A stretch of DNA of 32,875 bases from Methylobacterium ajmalii (GTDB taxonomy: Bacteria; Pseudomonadota; Alphaproteobacteria; Rhizobiales; Beijerinckiaceae). Location of the stretch: NCBI RefSeq assembly GCF_016613415.1, contig NZ_JACWCT010000093.1:1-32875 (forward strand), given 5' to 3'. Below the pieces are notes generated by a model. It did no database searches, was not told where the DNA came from, and saw only the letters and a list, made by a program, of their open reading frames with translations. The position numbers and the translations under genes are program-made. Of the stretch, positions 23,457 through 31,250 are shown piece by piece. Each line of letters opens with the position of its first letter. Position 1 is the stretch's first letter.

Positions 23457-24769
23457 GCGGCGCGCCGCTCTGCCGCGATTGCGGCGAGACGGTTCCGCCC
23501 GGCACCCCGCGCTGCCGGGCCTGCGGCTCGCCGCGCCTGCTCGCCCATCCGGAGCGCGACGCGCTGTCGATCGCCCACGTCGATTGCGACGCCTTCTACG
23601 CCGCGGTCGAGAAGCGGGACGATCCCGCCCTGCGGGATCGACCGCTGATCATCGGCGGGGGCCGGCGCGGCGTGGTGGCGACCGCCTGCTACATCGCCCG
23701 CATCCGCGGGGTGCATTCGGCGATGCCGATGTACCGTGCCCTCGAGGCCTGCCCGGACGCGGTGGTGCTGCGGCCCGACATGGAGAAGTATGCCCGGGTC
23801 GGCCGGGAGGTCCGGGCGATGATGCAGGACCTCACGCCGCTGGTCGAGCCGGTCTCGATCGACGAGGCCTTCCTCGATCTGTCGGGCACCGACCGGCTGC
23901 ACGGGGCGCCGCCCGCCGTCACGCTGGCGCGCTTCGCCCGCCGGGTCGAGGACGAGGTCGGCATCACGGTCTCGGTCGGGCTCGCGCCCAACAAGTTTCT
24001 CGCCAAGATCGCCTCGGACTTCGAGAAGCCCCGCGGCTTCTCGATCATCGGTCGCGCCGAGGCCGCCGCCTTCCTGGCGGGAAAGCCGGTGCGGATCCTC
24101 CCGGGCATCGGCCAGGCGGCGGCCGAGCGCCTCGCCGCGCTCGGCATCCGCCAGGTCGGCGACATCGCCCGGGTCGCGCCGGAGCGGCTGCATGCGGGGC
24201 TGGGGCGCGACGCCTCCCGGCTGCTGGCGCTCGCCCGCGGCGAGGATCCGCGCCGGGTGCAGCCCGTGCGGGAGACGAAGAGCATCTCGGGCGAGACCAC
24301 CTTCGCGGAGGACCTGCGCGGCTTCTCGGAGCTGCGCCCGATCCTGTGGCAGCTCTGCGAGAAGGTGGCGCGGCGCCTGAAGCGGGCGGAATTCGCCGCC
24401 GGCAGCGTCACGCTGAAGCTGAAGGACCGGGATTTCCGGCTGCGCACCCGCACCCGCTCGGGCCTCGCCCCGACGCAGGTCGCCGAGCGGCTGTTCCGCC
24501 CGGCCGAGGCGCTCCTGCGCGAGGCCTGCGACGGCACCGCCTACCGGCTGATCGGGATCGGGGCCGGCGACCTGTGCGGGGCGGCGCATGCCGACCGGGG
24601 CGACCTCGCCGACGTGTCGGCCCTGCGCGACGCCAGCCGGGCCGCCGCCATCGACGCCCTGCGGGACCGCTTCGGCGCCGCGGCGGTGCAGCGCGGCCTC
24701 GGCTTCACGCCGCAGGAGGCCGAGCGGCCGGCCCGGGCCAAGCCGGACCGGACCGGGCGGGAGCCCTAG
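23453..24769 (+). CDS. dinB: DNA polymerase IV with N-terminal zinc ribbon
   Basis: This 438-residue Y-family polymerase performs translesion synthesis. Catalytic residues are in AHVDCDAFYAAVE (near residue 45) and VSIDEAFLDLSG (near 140). The helix-hairpin-helix thumb (GIGQAAAERLAALGI) and the little-finger domain (KSISGETTFAEDL onward) are complete. An N-terminal extension carries four cysteines (CRDCG and CRACG, residues 7-26) that form a zinc ribbon, as seen in some rhizobial DinB proteins. No clear beta-clamp peptide is seen at the C-terminus. The start is GTG 23453, overlapping the DUF3572 stop. Confidence 0.95.
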   Translation: MSGAPLCRDCGETVPPGTPRCRACGSPRLLAHPERDALSIAHVDCDAFYAAVEKRDDPALRDRPLIIGGGRRGVVATACYIARIRGVHSAMPMYRALEACPDAVVLRPDMEKYARVGREVRAMMQDLTPLVEPVSIDEAFLDLSGTDRLHGAPPAVTLARFARRVEDEVGITVSVGLAPNKFLAKIASDFEKPRGFSIIGRAEAAAFLAGKPVRILPGIGQAAAERLAALGIRQVGDIARVAPERLHAGLGRDASRLLALARGEDPRRVQPVRETKSISGETTFAEDLRGFSELRPILWQLCEKVARRLKRAEFAAGSVTLKLKDRDFRLRTRTRSGLAPTQVAERLFRPAEALLREACDGTAYRLIGIGAGDLCGAAHADRGDLADVSALRDASRAAAIDALRDRFGAAAVQRGLGFTPQEAERPARAKPDRTGREP

Positions 24770-24797
24770 GACCGGACCACGGCCAAGGCCCGCACGA

Positions 24798-25667
24798 TCA
24801 GGGCTTGCAGTCCTTGCTCTCGGGCAGGAGGTCGATGCGCGACAGCTCGCCCTTGAGGGAGAACTCGCCGTAATCGAGCCGCAGGGCGGCGCTGACGCCG
24901 TTCTCGTAGAGGTCGAAGGCGAGCACGTAGACCGGGGTGCGCTCGCCCTCGCCGGGCGAGAAGTAGCTCAGGGTCACCGGCCAGTGCGGCATCGTCGCCA
25001 TCGCGCCGTCGCGCAACGCCGCCTCGACCGGGACGGGCTTGGGCGCCGGGGCGTCGGGCCTGGTCTCGGGCTTGACCTCCGTCTTGGTCTTGTCCGAACC
25101 GCGCTGCGCCCCGATCACCGCCAGGGTGTCGTAGACCTTGCGGCCGTCGTCGGACCCGTCGAACACCTTGATGGCGACCGTGGACTGCCCCGCACGCGCG
25201 GCCTCGATCAGCCGCCTCATGTGGGCGGCGGGAAACAGCACCTCCCCGGGCACGCTCATCTCGCCGCGCTTGGGCTGCTTGAGGCTGACCGAGAGGCCCT
25301 TGTCGCCCCGCTCGGCATTGCCGTCCACCGGGGCGGTCGTCTTGCCGTTGAGGTCGGACTGGGTGCGGAAGCGGAAGCTGCGCCCGTCGCCGCTCTCGAA
25401 GGTGGTGTTGCGCAGGTCGGAGGTGCGGCTGCCACTCTCCGAGCTCTCCAGCACGGTGACCTGACGGTACTGCAGGGCGAAGCCCTTGCAAGCGTCGCCG
25501 GTGAAATCGAACACGATCCGGCCGCGGGCGCTTTCGACCGCGCGGGTGCCGGAGCTGCCGGACAGCGACAGGTCGTAGACGGCGCGATGGGGCGCGAGAT
25601 GCACGCTCTCCGCCGCGAGAACGGGCGACGAGAGCGCGAGCACGACGCACGCGAGGAGTGTCCGCAT
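24798..25667 (-). CDS. eipB: EipB-like periplasmic cell-envelope protein (DUF1849)
   Basis: This 289-residue protein has a signal peptide (MRTLLACVVLALSSPVLAAES) and then the DUF1849/EipB sequence: LAPHRAVYDLSLSG, GRIVFDFTGDACKGFALQYRQV, and a C-terminal YVLAFDLYENGVSAALRLDYGEFSLKGEL. In Brucella, EipB is a periplasmic beta-spiral protein needed for envelope integrity, held by one disulfide. Two cysteines fit that pair here, in DACKGF and in SKDCKP at the end. ATG 25667 follows GGGAG by about 6 bases. It is convergent with dinB. Confidence 0.9.
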   Translation of the reverse strand: MRTLLACVVLALSSPVLAAESVHLAPHRAVYDLSLSGSSGTRAVESARGRIVFDFTGDACKGFALQYRQVTVLESSESGSRTSDLRNTTFESGDGRSFRFRTQSDLNGKTTAPVDGNAERGDKGLSVSLKQPKRGEMSVPGEVLFPAAHMRRLIEAARAGQSTVAIKVFDGSDDGRKVYDTLAVIGAQRGSDKTKTEVKPETRPDAPAPKPVPVEAALRDGAMATMPHWPVTLSYFSPGEGERTPVYVLAFDLYENGVSAALRLDYGEFSLKGELSRIDLLPESKDCKP

Positions 25668-26209
25668 GAAATCTCCCGGACGGGCCGCCGGTGATGGCGT
25701 CGGCCCTGTTGTCCGGCTCAAGATAGGTCCCGCCCCGCCACCCGGCAACGTGCCCGCCCGGCCGGTGGCGGCGCGGGCCGTGGCAGCGCGGCCACGCTTG
25801 TCCGAGACCGCACCGGAAACGCGCACAGGTCGCGGCGCGCGGCGGCGGTTCAACCCAGGCGCATCGCCCCCTGCGCCGGCGACCGGGCGCTGAGAAATCC
25901 AATTAAAGATCTGATATATAAAGGTTTTTTCGATATGTTGCGCGGCGGCGCGACGATGGGCCGGCCGCGCGGTGCGACCGTCGCACCCGGTTTTGCCGGG
26001 GGTCGCGGGCTCGGGGAAAAACCGGCGCGGCCGCGGGCCGGACTCTTGCGCGGATGTTAGGGCGTCCTGTAGGTTCACCCCGTCGCCAGCGCCCATGGCG
26101 TGGCGGCGATCACCAGCAGGATCGGATGGACTGAACGCGCGGTCGAACGGCGGGCCGCTCGCGGCTGCGCGCCGATTCCATGGGTGATGTCGGGGGAGTG
26201 GAGGCGGCG
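25668..26209. other. Divergent eipB-gcrA intergenic region with an AT-rich island
   Basis: This roughly 540-base gap has no convincing gene. The segment 25891-25940 is strikingly AT-rich for this genome (contains CAATTAAAG, GATATATAAAGG and TTTTTT). It is the best candidate for the promoter region of eipB, gcrA or both, though I cannot assign -35/-10 pairs with confidence. A near-palindrome (CCGCCAC to GTGGCGG) lies at 25735-25771. Two GANTC methylation sites precede gcrA at 26041-26045 and 26174-26178. Confidence 0.5.
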
Positions 26210-26725
26210 ATGATGGATGCGGGTCCGGGCTGGACGAATGAACGCGTCGAGCTTCTCAAGCGGCTCTGGAGCGACGGCCACAGCGCCAGCCAGATCGCCG
26301 CCGAGATCGGCGGAGTCTCCCGCAATGCGGTCATCGGCAAGGTCCACCGCCTCGGTCTCGCCGGGCGGGTGACGAAACCCAATGGGGCTCAGGCGGCGTC
26401 CGGCCGCCGTCCGCGCGCCGAGGCCGAGTCCCCAGGCGCCTCCGTCGCGCCGACCGTCCTCGCCCCCGCGCCGCCGGCCCTCGCGCTGATCCAGCCGACA
26501 TCGGTGCCGTCCGCCGTCGCGCTGCCGGAGAGTTCCCGCGTCACCATCATGGAGCTGCGCGACTTCATGTGCCGCTGGCCGATGGGCGACCCCTCGACCC
26601 CGGATTTCCGTTTCTGCGGCGACCGGGCGATCACCGGCCTGCCCTACTGCACCCACCACAGCCGCATCGCCTACCAGCCCGCCGCCGAGCGCAAGCGCGA
26701 CCGCAAGGTCGTCGGCTTCCGGTAG
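26210..26725 (+). CDS. gcrA: GcrA cell-cycle regulator
   Basis: This 171-residue protein is GcrA, which binds sigma-70 and GANTC-methylated promoters to activate cell-cycle genes in alphaproteobacteria. The N-terminal DNA-binding part GWTNERVELLKRLWSDGHSASQIAAEIGGVSRNAVIGKVHRLGL is diagnostic. A variable Pro/Ala-rich linker follows (about 60-110). The C-terminal sigma-binding part has MCRWPMGDPSTPDFRFCG and YCTHHSRIAY, with conserved cysteines and histidines. ATG 26210 or the next ATG at 26213 both fit the GAGG upstream; an earlier ATG at 26180 is less likely. It is a single gene followed by a terminator. Confidence 0.97.
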   Translation: MMDAGPGWTNERVELLKRLWSDGHSASQIAAEIGGVSRNAVIGKVHRLGLAGRVTKPNGAQAASGRRPRAEAESPGASVAPTVLAPAPPALALIQPTSVPSAVALPESSRVTIMELRDFMCRWPMGDPSTPDFRFCGDRAITGLPYCTHHSRIAYQPAAERKRDRKVVGFR

Positions 26726-26734
26726 TCGCGTCCC

Positions 26735-26757
26735 GGGCCGGCAAGACCCGGCCCTTT
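26735..26757 (+). terminator. Rho-independent terminator of gcrA
   Basis: GGGCCGG (26735-26741), a 6-base loop and CCGGCCC (26748-26754) are followed by TTT on the plus strand, 9 bases after the gcrA stop. The stem is good and the U-tract short. Confidence 0.65.
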
Positions 26758-26928
26758 CGATCGTGTCGAGAATATCGCTCGAATCCTAACGAATCCTGTC
26801 CGGGCGGCGCACCGCCTTCGCGGATGGGGTGGCCGCGCGCTATACCGACGGGCGCGGCCGCCGGAACCGAGGGCCGAGATCGGACGGGCCGGGCGATGCA
26901 GGAGACCGTCGTCCCTGAGGGACCAGGG

Positions 26929-27246
26929 GTGAGCGAGAAGAAGCGCCGGGCCACGGCCGCGGAGATCCGCGAACGGGCCTTCCTCGACGTGATCGACTGG
27001 CTCGACTACCGCGTCGCGGTCTGCCGCGACGGGCTCGAGCGCTACAGCGCCTCCCACGGCGCCGACAGCCGGGCCGCCGCGGCCGAGCGCGCCGCCGCCT
27101 TCGAGGCCGAGCTGATCCTGCGCGAGATCCGCAAGCTCGCCGAGGTGCCGCCGCGGTCCAGGACCTTCCGGGAGGCGGCCGAGGCGCGCCGCCGCTACGT
27201 CGCCGCGCAGGCCTCCCGTATCGGCGAGCCGGAGCGGGAGGCCTGA
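26929..27246 (+). CDS. Unrecognised small protein
   Basis: I do not recognise this 105-residue protein. It is charged and helical throughout (KKRRATAAEIRERAFLDVIDWLDYRVAV, then ERAAAFEAELILREIRKLAEVPPRS). It has one cysteine and no membrane segment. GTG 26929 is chosen because GAGGGA lies 6 bases upstream. An in-frame ATG at 26896 would add 11 residues but has a poor binding site. It is convergent with the DUF3616 gene and follows gcrA after a terminator, so it is probably transcribed separately. Confidence 0.65.
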   Translation: MSEKKRRATAAEIRERAFLDVIDWLDYRVAVCRDGLERYSASHGADSRAAAAERAAAFEAELILREIRKLAEVPPRSRTFREAAEARRRYVAAQASRIGEPEREA

Positions 27247-27277
27247 TCGTTCGGGGGCCGGACCCGCCGCGCGCCCG

Positions 27278-28312
27278 TCACTGCAATTCCAGCACCACGC
27301 TGCGGAACCCTTGCGGCTTACGCGCCGGGCAGATGTCGGTATCGTCGGCCAGAAGCTGCACCTTGGTGCCGTCCGCTGCCACCACGAGGCCTTCGGGCTG
27401 GAAGTCGGGGATCGCCGCCAACGCCTCGGCGGCGCCGGGAACCCGGGCCGGGGCCTCGCCGGCACGCCCCGACCAGCGGTAGAGGTCGAAGGCGCCGCCG
27501 CGGCCGCCCGCCACGATGAAGTAGGCCCTGATCCCGCCCGCATAGGCGATGTCGCGGATGCCGCGGCCCTTGAGGTCGAGGGCGATCGGCTTGCCGAGCT
27601 TCGGGGCCGCCCCCTCCCCCAGCACCGCGGCCGGATTCTCGACCGGCACCACCAGGGCGTCGTTGTCAGCGTTGAGCGGGTTGCCGAGGCCGACGAACAG
27701 GCCGCGCCCGTCCGGGGCCGGGCTCAGGCCCTCGATCGCGAGGCCCCGCCGCTGCGGGCTGAGGTTCGGCTTCGTCGCGAGATCGACGGCGATGCGGTCG
27801 GCGAGCGCCGGATCGAGGTCGGCGATCGCCTTGGCGAGCCCCCGGAACGCCTTGCCCTTCGGCGCCACCGTGGGCGCGGCGGCGTCGCCGCCGACCGACA
27901 GGGCGAGGACCTGGCGGGTCGCCTCGCGGGTCCGGCCTTCGGCGTCGCGGCCGTGCGAGCCGATCGCCACGAGGTCGCTGCCGAGCCAGGTCAGCGCCTC
28001 GAGGTCGGCCTGGCCCGGCTCCTCGCGGGCATCGGTCGCCAGGGCCGCATCGAGGTCGCCGCCCTTCAGGGCGAGCGGCGGACCGGACTCGTTCGCCCGG
28101 TAGAGGCGCAAGCTGTTGTCCGCGTCGCTCACCACCAGGACGCGGTCGCCGAAGCTGCCGGCCGGGTATGGAACGGCGCCGGAGGCCTGGCAGGTCCCCC
28201 AATGCATCAGAACCGGCCCCGCCTTCACCTCGGCGCGCGCGGCGGAGGCCGCGAGACAGAGGGCGAGCCCGGCAACGAGGGTGTCCCGACGCGTCGTGCG
28301 CAGGCCCGTCAT
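27278..28312 (-). CDS. Exported DUF3616 family protein
   Basis: This 344-residue protein has a twin-arginine-like signal (TTRRDTLVAGLALCLAASAARA, about 6-27) and then a DUF3616 domain, probably a beta-propeller-like fold: VLVVSDADNSLRLY, DLEALTWLGSDLVAIGSHGR, RGLAIEGLSPAPDGRGLFVGLGNPL, and DFQPEGLVVAADGTKVQLLADD. The function of the family is unknown. ATG 28312 follows an excellent GGGAGGAA. It lies 96 bases downstream of the small membrane-protein gene on the same strand, so it may be read from the crt transcript. Confidence 0.88.
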   Translation of the reverse strand: MTGLRTTRRDTLVAGLALCLAASAARAEVKAGPVLMHWGTCQASGAVPYPAGSFGDRVLVVSDADNSLRLYRANESGPPLALKGGDLDAALATDAREEPGQADLEALTWLGSDLVAIGSHGRDAEGRTREATRQVLALSVGGDAAAPTVAPKGKAFRGLAKAIADLDPALADRIAVDLATKPNLSPQRRGLAIEGLSPAPDGRGLFVGLGNPLNADNDALVVPVENPAAVLGEGAAPKLGKPIALDLKGRGIRDIAYAGGIRAYFIVAGGRGGAFDLYRWSGRAGEAPARVPGAAEALAAIPDFQPEGLVVAADGTKVQLLADDTDICPARKPQGFRSVVLELQ

Positions 28313-28408
28313 GGCGTTCCTCCCTGGTAGTGCGGTCCGGCTGGGCGGGACCGTCCTGGTTGACGTCCGGATGCGCGACGGCCTTCGAGCGGGCCCCGGC
28401 GCCTCCCC

Positions 28409-28558
28409 TCACCCCTCCCGGCCCGGCTCGTCCCCGCGCCGGGCCGCCTCGCTCCGGCGCCGATCGCGCCGCAGCACCCACAATTGCCAGAAGCCGAAGC
28501 CGAGCACGGCCCCGAAGACGAGCCCGAAATCGAGCAGCGCGAACAGCGTCTCGTTCAC
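28409..28558 (-). CDS. 49-residue single-span membrane protein coupled to crtB
   Basis: This 49-residue protein starts with GTG at 28558, overlapping the crtB stop codon as GTGA, so translation is probably coupled. It has one hydrophobic span (LFALLDFGLVFGAVLGFGFW, about 5-24), then a short aromatic LWVL segment and a basic, charged tail (RRDRRRSEAARRGDEPGREG). By the positive-inside rule the tail should be cytoplasmic. I do not recognise a family. Placement suggests a role with phytoene synthase or the photosynthetic membrane, but this is inference. Confidence 0.7.
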   Translation of the reverse strand: MNETLFALLDFGLVFGAVLGFGFWQLWVLRRDRRRSEAARRGDEPGREG

Positions 28559-29667
28559 GACGGCGCCGCGCCGCCGAAGCGCTCCCGCTCGCGCAGCACC
28601 TCGATGAGGTCGAGGACGCGCACGACCCGCGCGGCGAGGTTCCACCAGGCCGGACGCGCTCCGGCGAGCGGAGGCAGGACGACCGGGGAGACGGCGACCG
28701 GGGGGACGGAGGCGGGCCTGGGCATCGCCGTCACCGCCTCGACCAGGAAGGCGGCCTCCGGCAGGACCGGCCGGTCGGCACGGCGCAGCGAGCCCGTCAG
28801 CGCCGCGCGGGCAAGGAGTTGCGCCTTGCGGGCTCCCGGAACCCGAGCGCGGCGGCTGACCGGATCGAGGCCGCCGCGGGCGAGGTCGCGACCGATCTCG
28901 GCGTAGATCAGGCCGGCGGCCCGCACCGCCGGCCGGCAGGCGGCGGGAAGCTGCGCGATGCCGGAATCGGCCCGCGCGTACAGCAGGTCGGCCGCGGCGA
29001 GCAGGCGCGCGACCACGGCGGCGAGCGCGGGGCTCTGCTCCGGCCGGGCGAGGAACGCGTCGGGGTCGATTCCGGCGTCGCGCAGCCAGGATTCCGGCAG
29101 GTAGAGGCGCCCGGCGCGGGCATCCTCGCCGACGTCGCGGGCGACGTTGGTGAGCTGCATGGCGATGCCGAGGTCGCAGGCCCGGGCCAGCGCCTCGCCC
29201 GAGCGCTCGCCCATCACCAGCGTCATCATCGCGCCGACCGAGCCGGCGACCCGGGCCACGTAGGCGACGAGGGAGGAGAGATCCGGGTGACGGCGCCCGG
29301 CGGCGTCCCAGGCCAGGCCCTCGAGGAGCGCGGCGGGCAGGGCCTGGGGGATCGCATGGCGGGCGACGATCTCGGCGAGCGCCCGGTCGGCGGGCGCGTC
29401 GGCGGGCCGGCCGGCATAGACCGCAGCCAGGCGCGCCCGCAGGCGGGGCACCGCGTCGGCCTGGGCGCCCGCCCCGTCGACGGCATCGTCCGAGAGGCGG
29501 CAGAAGGCGTAGAGCCCGTAGGCGTCGCGGCGCACCGCCCGGGGCAGCAGCCACGAGGCGGCGTAGAAGCTGCGCGACCCCGCCCGGATCGCCGCCCGGC
29601 AGGCGGCGTGGTCGGCGGGGCGGGCGGTACACCCTCCGAGGGGGGCATCAGGCGAAGACGGCAGCAT
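28555..29667 (-). CDS. crtB: Phytoene synthase
   Basis: This 370-residue enzyme joins two geranylgeranyl diphosphates to phytoene, the first carotenoid step. Both aspartate-rich motifs are seen: LSDDAVD (59-64, with Asp60, Asp61 and Asp64) and NVARDVGEDARAGRLYLP (174-191). SRSFYAASWLLP near residue 31 is also typical. The last 60 residues or so are a proline-rich tail ending in a helix (VVRVLDLIEVLRERERFGG), longer than in most homologues. ATG 29667 lies inside the end of crtI (20-base overlap). Because crtB sits with crtI, the C40 phytoene reaction is more likely than squalene synthesis. Confidence 0.93.
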   Translation of the reverse strand: MLPSSPDAPLGGCTARPADHAACRAAIRAGSRSFYAASWLLPRAVRRDAYGLYAFCRLSDDAVDGAGAQADAVPRLRARLAAVYAGRPADAPADRALAEIVARHAIPQALPAALLEGLAWDAAGRRHPDLSSLVAYVARVAGSVGAMMTLVMGERSGEALARACDLGIAMQLTNVARDVGEDARAGRLYLPESWLRDAGIDPDAFLARPEQSPALAAVVARLLAAADLLYARADSGIAQLPAACRPAVRAAGLIYAEIGRDLARGGLDPVSRRARVPGARKAQLLARAALTGSLRRADRPVLPEAAFLVEAVTAMPRPASVPPVAVSPVVLPPLAGARPAWWNLAARVVRVLDLIEVLRERERFGGAAPS

Positions 29668-31174
29668 CCGGCACCACGCGATCGAGGATCTTCGACGAGG
29701 ACAGAACGCCCGGAAGCCCGGCCCCCGGATGGGTGCCGGCGCCGACGAGGTAGAGGTGGCGCACCGCGCCGCAGCGGTTGTGCGGGCGAAAATACGCGCT
29801 CTGGGTCAGAATCGGCTCGAGCCCGAAGCCCGAGCCGCGGAAGGCCAGGAAATCGTCGGAGAAATCCTGCGGCGTCGTCACCCGGGAGGTCGCGAGCGCG
29901 TCCGACAGGCCCGGCAGCACCGTCGCCTCCAGGCGCGCGGCGATGCGCTGCCGGTACGGCTCGGCGAGCGCCGCCCAATCCTGGCCGCCGGCGAGGTTCG
30001 GCACCGGGGCGAGCACGTAGAAGGCATCGTGGCCCGGTGGCGCCACGCTCGGGTCGGTCGCGGTCGGGCGGTGGAGGTAGAGGCTCATGTCCTCGGCCAG
30101 CACCTTCCGGGAGAAGATGTCGTCGAGGAGCCCGCGATAGCGCGGCCCGAGCACGATCGTGTGGTGCGGCAGCTCCGGGTAGGTACGCCGCGTCCCGAAA
30201 TACCAGACGAACAGCCCCATCGAGGAATGCGCCCGGGCGAGACGCCTGGATCCCCGCCCCCGGACCTCCGGCGGCAGCAGGTGCAGCGCCGTGGCGACGG
30301 AATCGGCGTTCGACACCACGATGTCGGCCCGGATCGCCGTGCCGTCGGCGAGCGCCACGCCGCGCGCCGTGCCGTCCTCGACCAGGATGCGCGCGACCTC
30401 CGATCCGCACCGCACCTCGCCGCCCTGGCCCTCGATCAGCCGGACGAGGCCGCGCACCAGGGCGCCGGTGCCGCCGAGCGCCGAATGCACGCCCCAGCGC
30501 CGCTCCAGCGACGCGATCAGGCAGTAGAGCGCGCTCGCCCGGAACGGCGATCCGCCGATCAGGAGCGGGTGGAAGCTGAAGGCGGTACGCAGGCGCTCGT
30601 CGCGGAAGACCGAGGAGACGAGGGAATAGACGCTGCGGTGCCCGCCGAGGCGCAGGAGGTCGGGGGCGATGCGCAGCATGTCGGTGACGCGGCCGAACGG
30701 CACCGCCCCGAGCTGCTCGAAGCCGACCCGGCACAACTCGTCGGAGAGCGCCATGAAGCGGTCGTAGGCGGGCGCCTCGCCGGGGCTCAGCCGCTCGACC
30801 TCGTCGCGCATCGCCGCCGGATCGCCGGACATCGCGAAGGTGGCGCCGTCGTCGAAGCGGATGCGGTAGAACGGCCGCATCGGCACCAGGGTGACGTCGT
30901 CGGAAAGCCGCCGCCCGCACAGGGCCCACAAGTCCTCGAACAGGAACGGCGCGGTGACGATGGTCGGCCCGGCATCGAACGTGAAGCCGTCCTGCCGGTG
31001 GACCCGCGCCCGTCCGCCCGGCTGGTCGAGCCGCTCGAGCACGCTGACCCGGTAGCCCCGCGCGCCGAGCCTCACCGCCGCCGCGAGCCCGCCGAAGCCG
31101 CTGCCGATCACCACCGCACGAGGCCGGCGCCGGGCGGACGTGACCCGCGGCGGCGCATCGTCGAGTGTCAACAT
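29648..31174 (-). CDS. crtI: Phytoene desaturase
   Basis: This 508-residue FAD enzyme introduces double bonds into phytoene. The N-terminal dinucleotide-binding motif VVIGSGFGGLAAAVRLGARG (residues 21-40) is followed by LERLDQPGGRARV. The C-terminal FAD motif HLYLVGAGTHPGAGLPGVL is the CrtI hallmark. ATG 31174 begins MLTLDDAPP. No ribosome-binding site lies upstream. The start codon is embedded in a PpsR-type palindrome and lies about 8-9 bases after a -10-like box, so a leaderless transcript is plausible. It overlaps crtB by 20 bases and follows bchO after 76 bases. Confidence 0.96.
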   Translation of the reverse strand: MLTLDDAPPRVTSARRRPRAVVIGSGFGGLAAAVRLGARGYRVSVLERLDQPGGRARVHRQDGFTFDAGPTIVTAPFLFEDLWALCGRRLSDDVTLVPMRPFYRIRFDDGATFAMSGDPAAMRDEVERLSPGEAPAYDRFMALSDELCRVGFEQLGAVPFGRVTDMLRIAPDLLRLGGHRSVYSLVSSVFRDERLRTAFSFHPLLIGGSPFRASALYCLIASLERRWGVHSALGGTGALVRGLVRLIEGQGGEVRCGSEVARILVEDGTARGVALADGTAIRADIVVSNADSVATALHLLPPEVRGRGSRRLARAHSSMGLFVWYFGTRRTYPELPHHTIVLGPRYRGLLDDIFSRKVLAEDMSLYLHRPTATDPSVAPPGHDAFYVLAPVPNLAGGQDWAALAEPYRQRIAARLEATVLPGLSDALATSRVTTPQDFSDDFLAFRGSGFGLEPILTQSAYFRPHNRCGAVRHLYLVGAGTHPGAGLPGVLSSSKILDRVVPDAAVFA

Positions 31175-31185
31175 AGGTTGACACT
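31164..31185. promoter_or_regulatory. PpsR/CrtJ-type operator over the crtI start codon
   Basis: AGTGTCAAC (31164-31172) and GTTGACACT (31177-31185) form a perfect 9-bp inverted repeat with a 4-base ATAG spacer. It contains TGT-N12-ACA (31166-31183), the recognition pattern of the aerobic photosynthesis repressor PpsR/CrtJ. It covers the crtI ATG and reaches into the predicted -10 box. Its place in a bch-crt cluster supports the call. No second tandem site was found beside it. Confidence 0.8.
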
Positions 31186-31211
31186 ATTGTCCCGGTCGGG
31201 GCGGGTGGCAA
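31183..31211 (-). promoter_or_regulatory. Candidate crtI promoter
   Basis: On the minus strand TTGCCA (31206-31211) is followed by exactly 17 bases and AATAGT (31183-31188). The start point would then fall at or a base or two before the crtI ATG. The -10 box overlaps the end of the PpsR-type palindrome, so repressor binding would block polymerase directly. Confidence 0.55.
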
Positions 31212-31250
31212 GGGGGAAACGAGGGCCGCCGCGCGATCGAACGGCGAGCG

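Noticed and set aside
28168..30579. 803-codon plus frame opposite crtB/crtI
   Set aside because: Low-complexity Arg/Pro/Gly translation antisense to well-recognised carotenoid genes.
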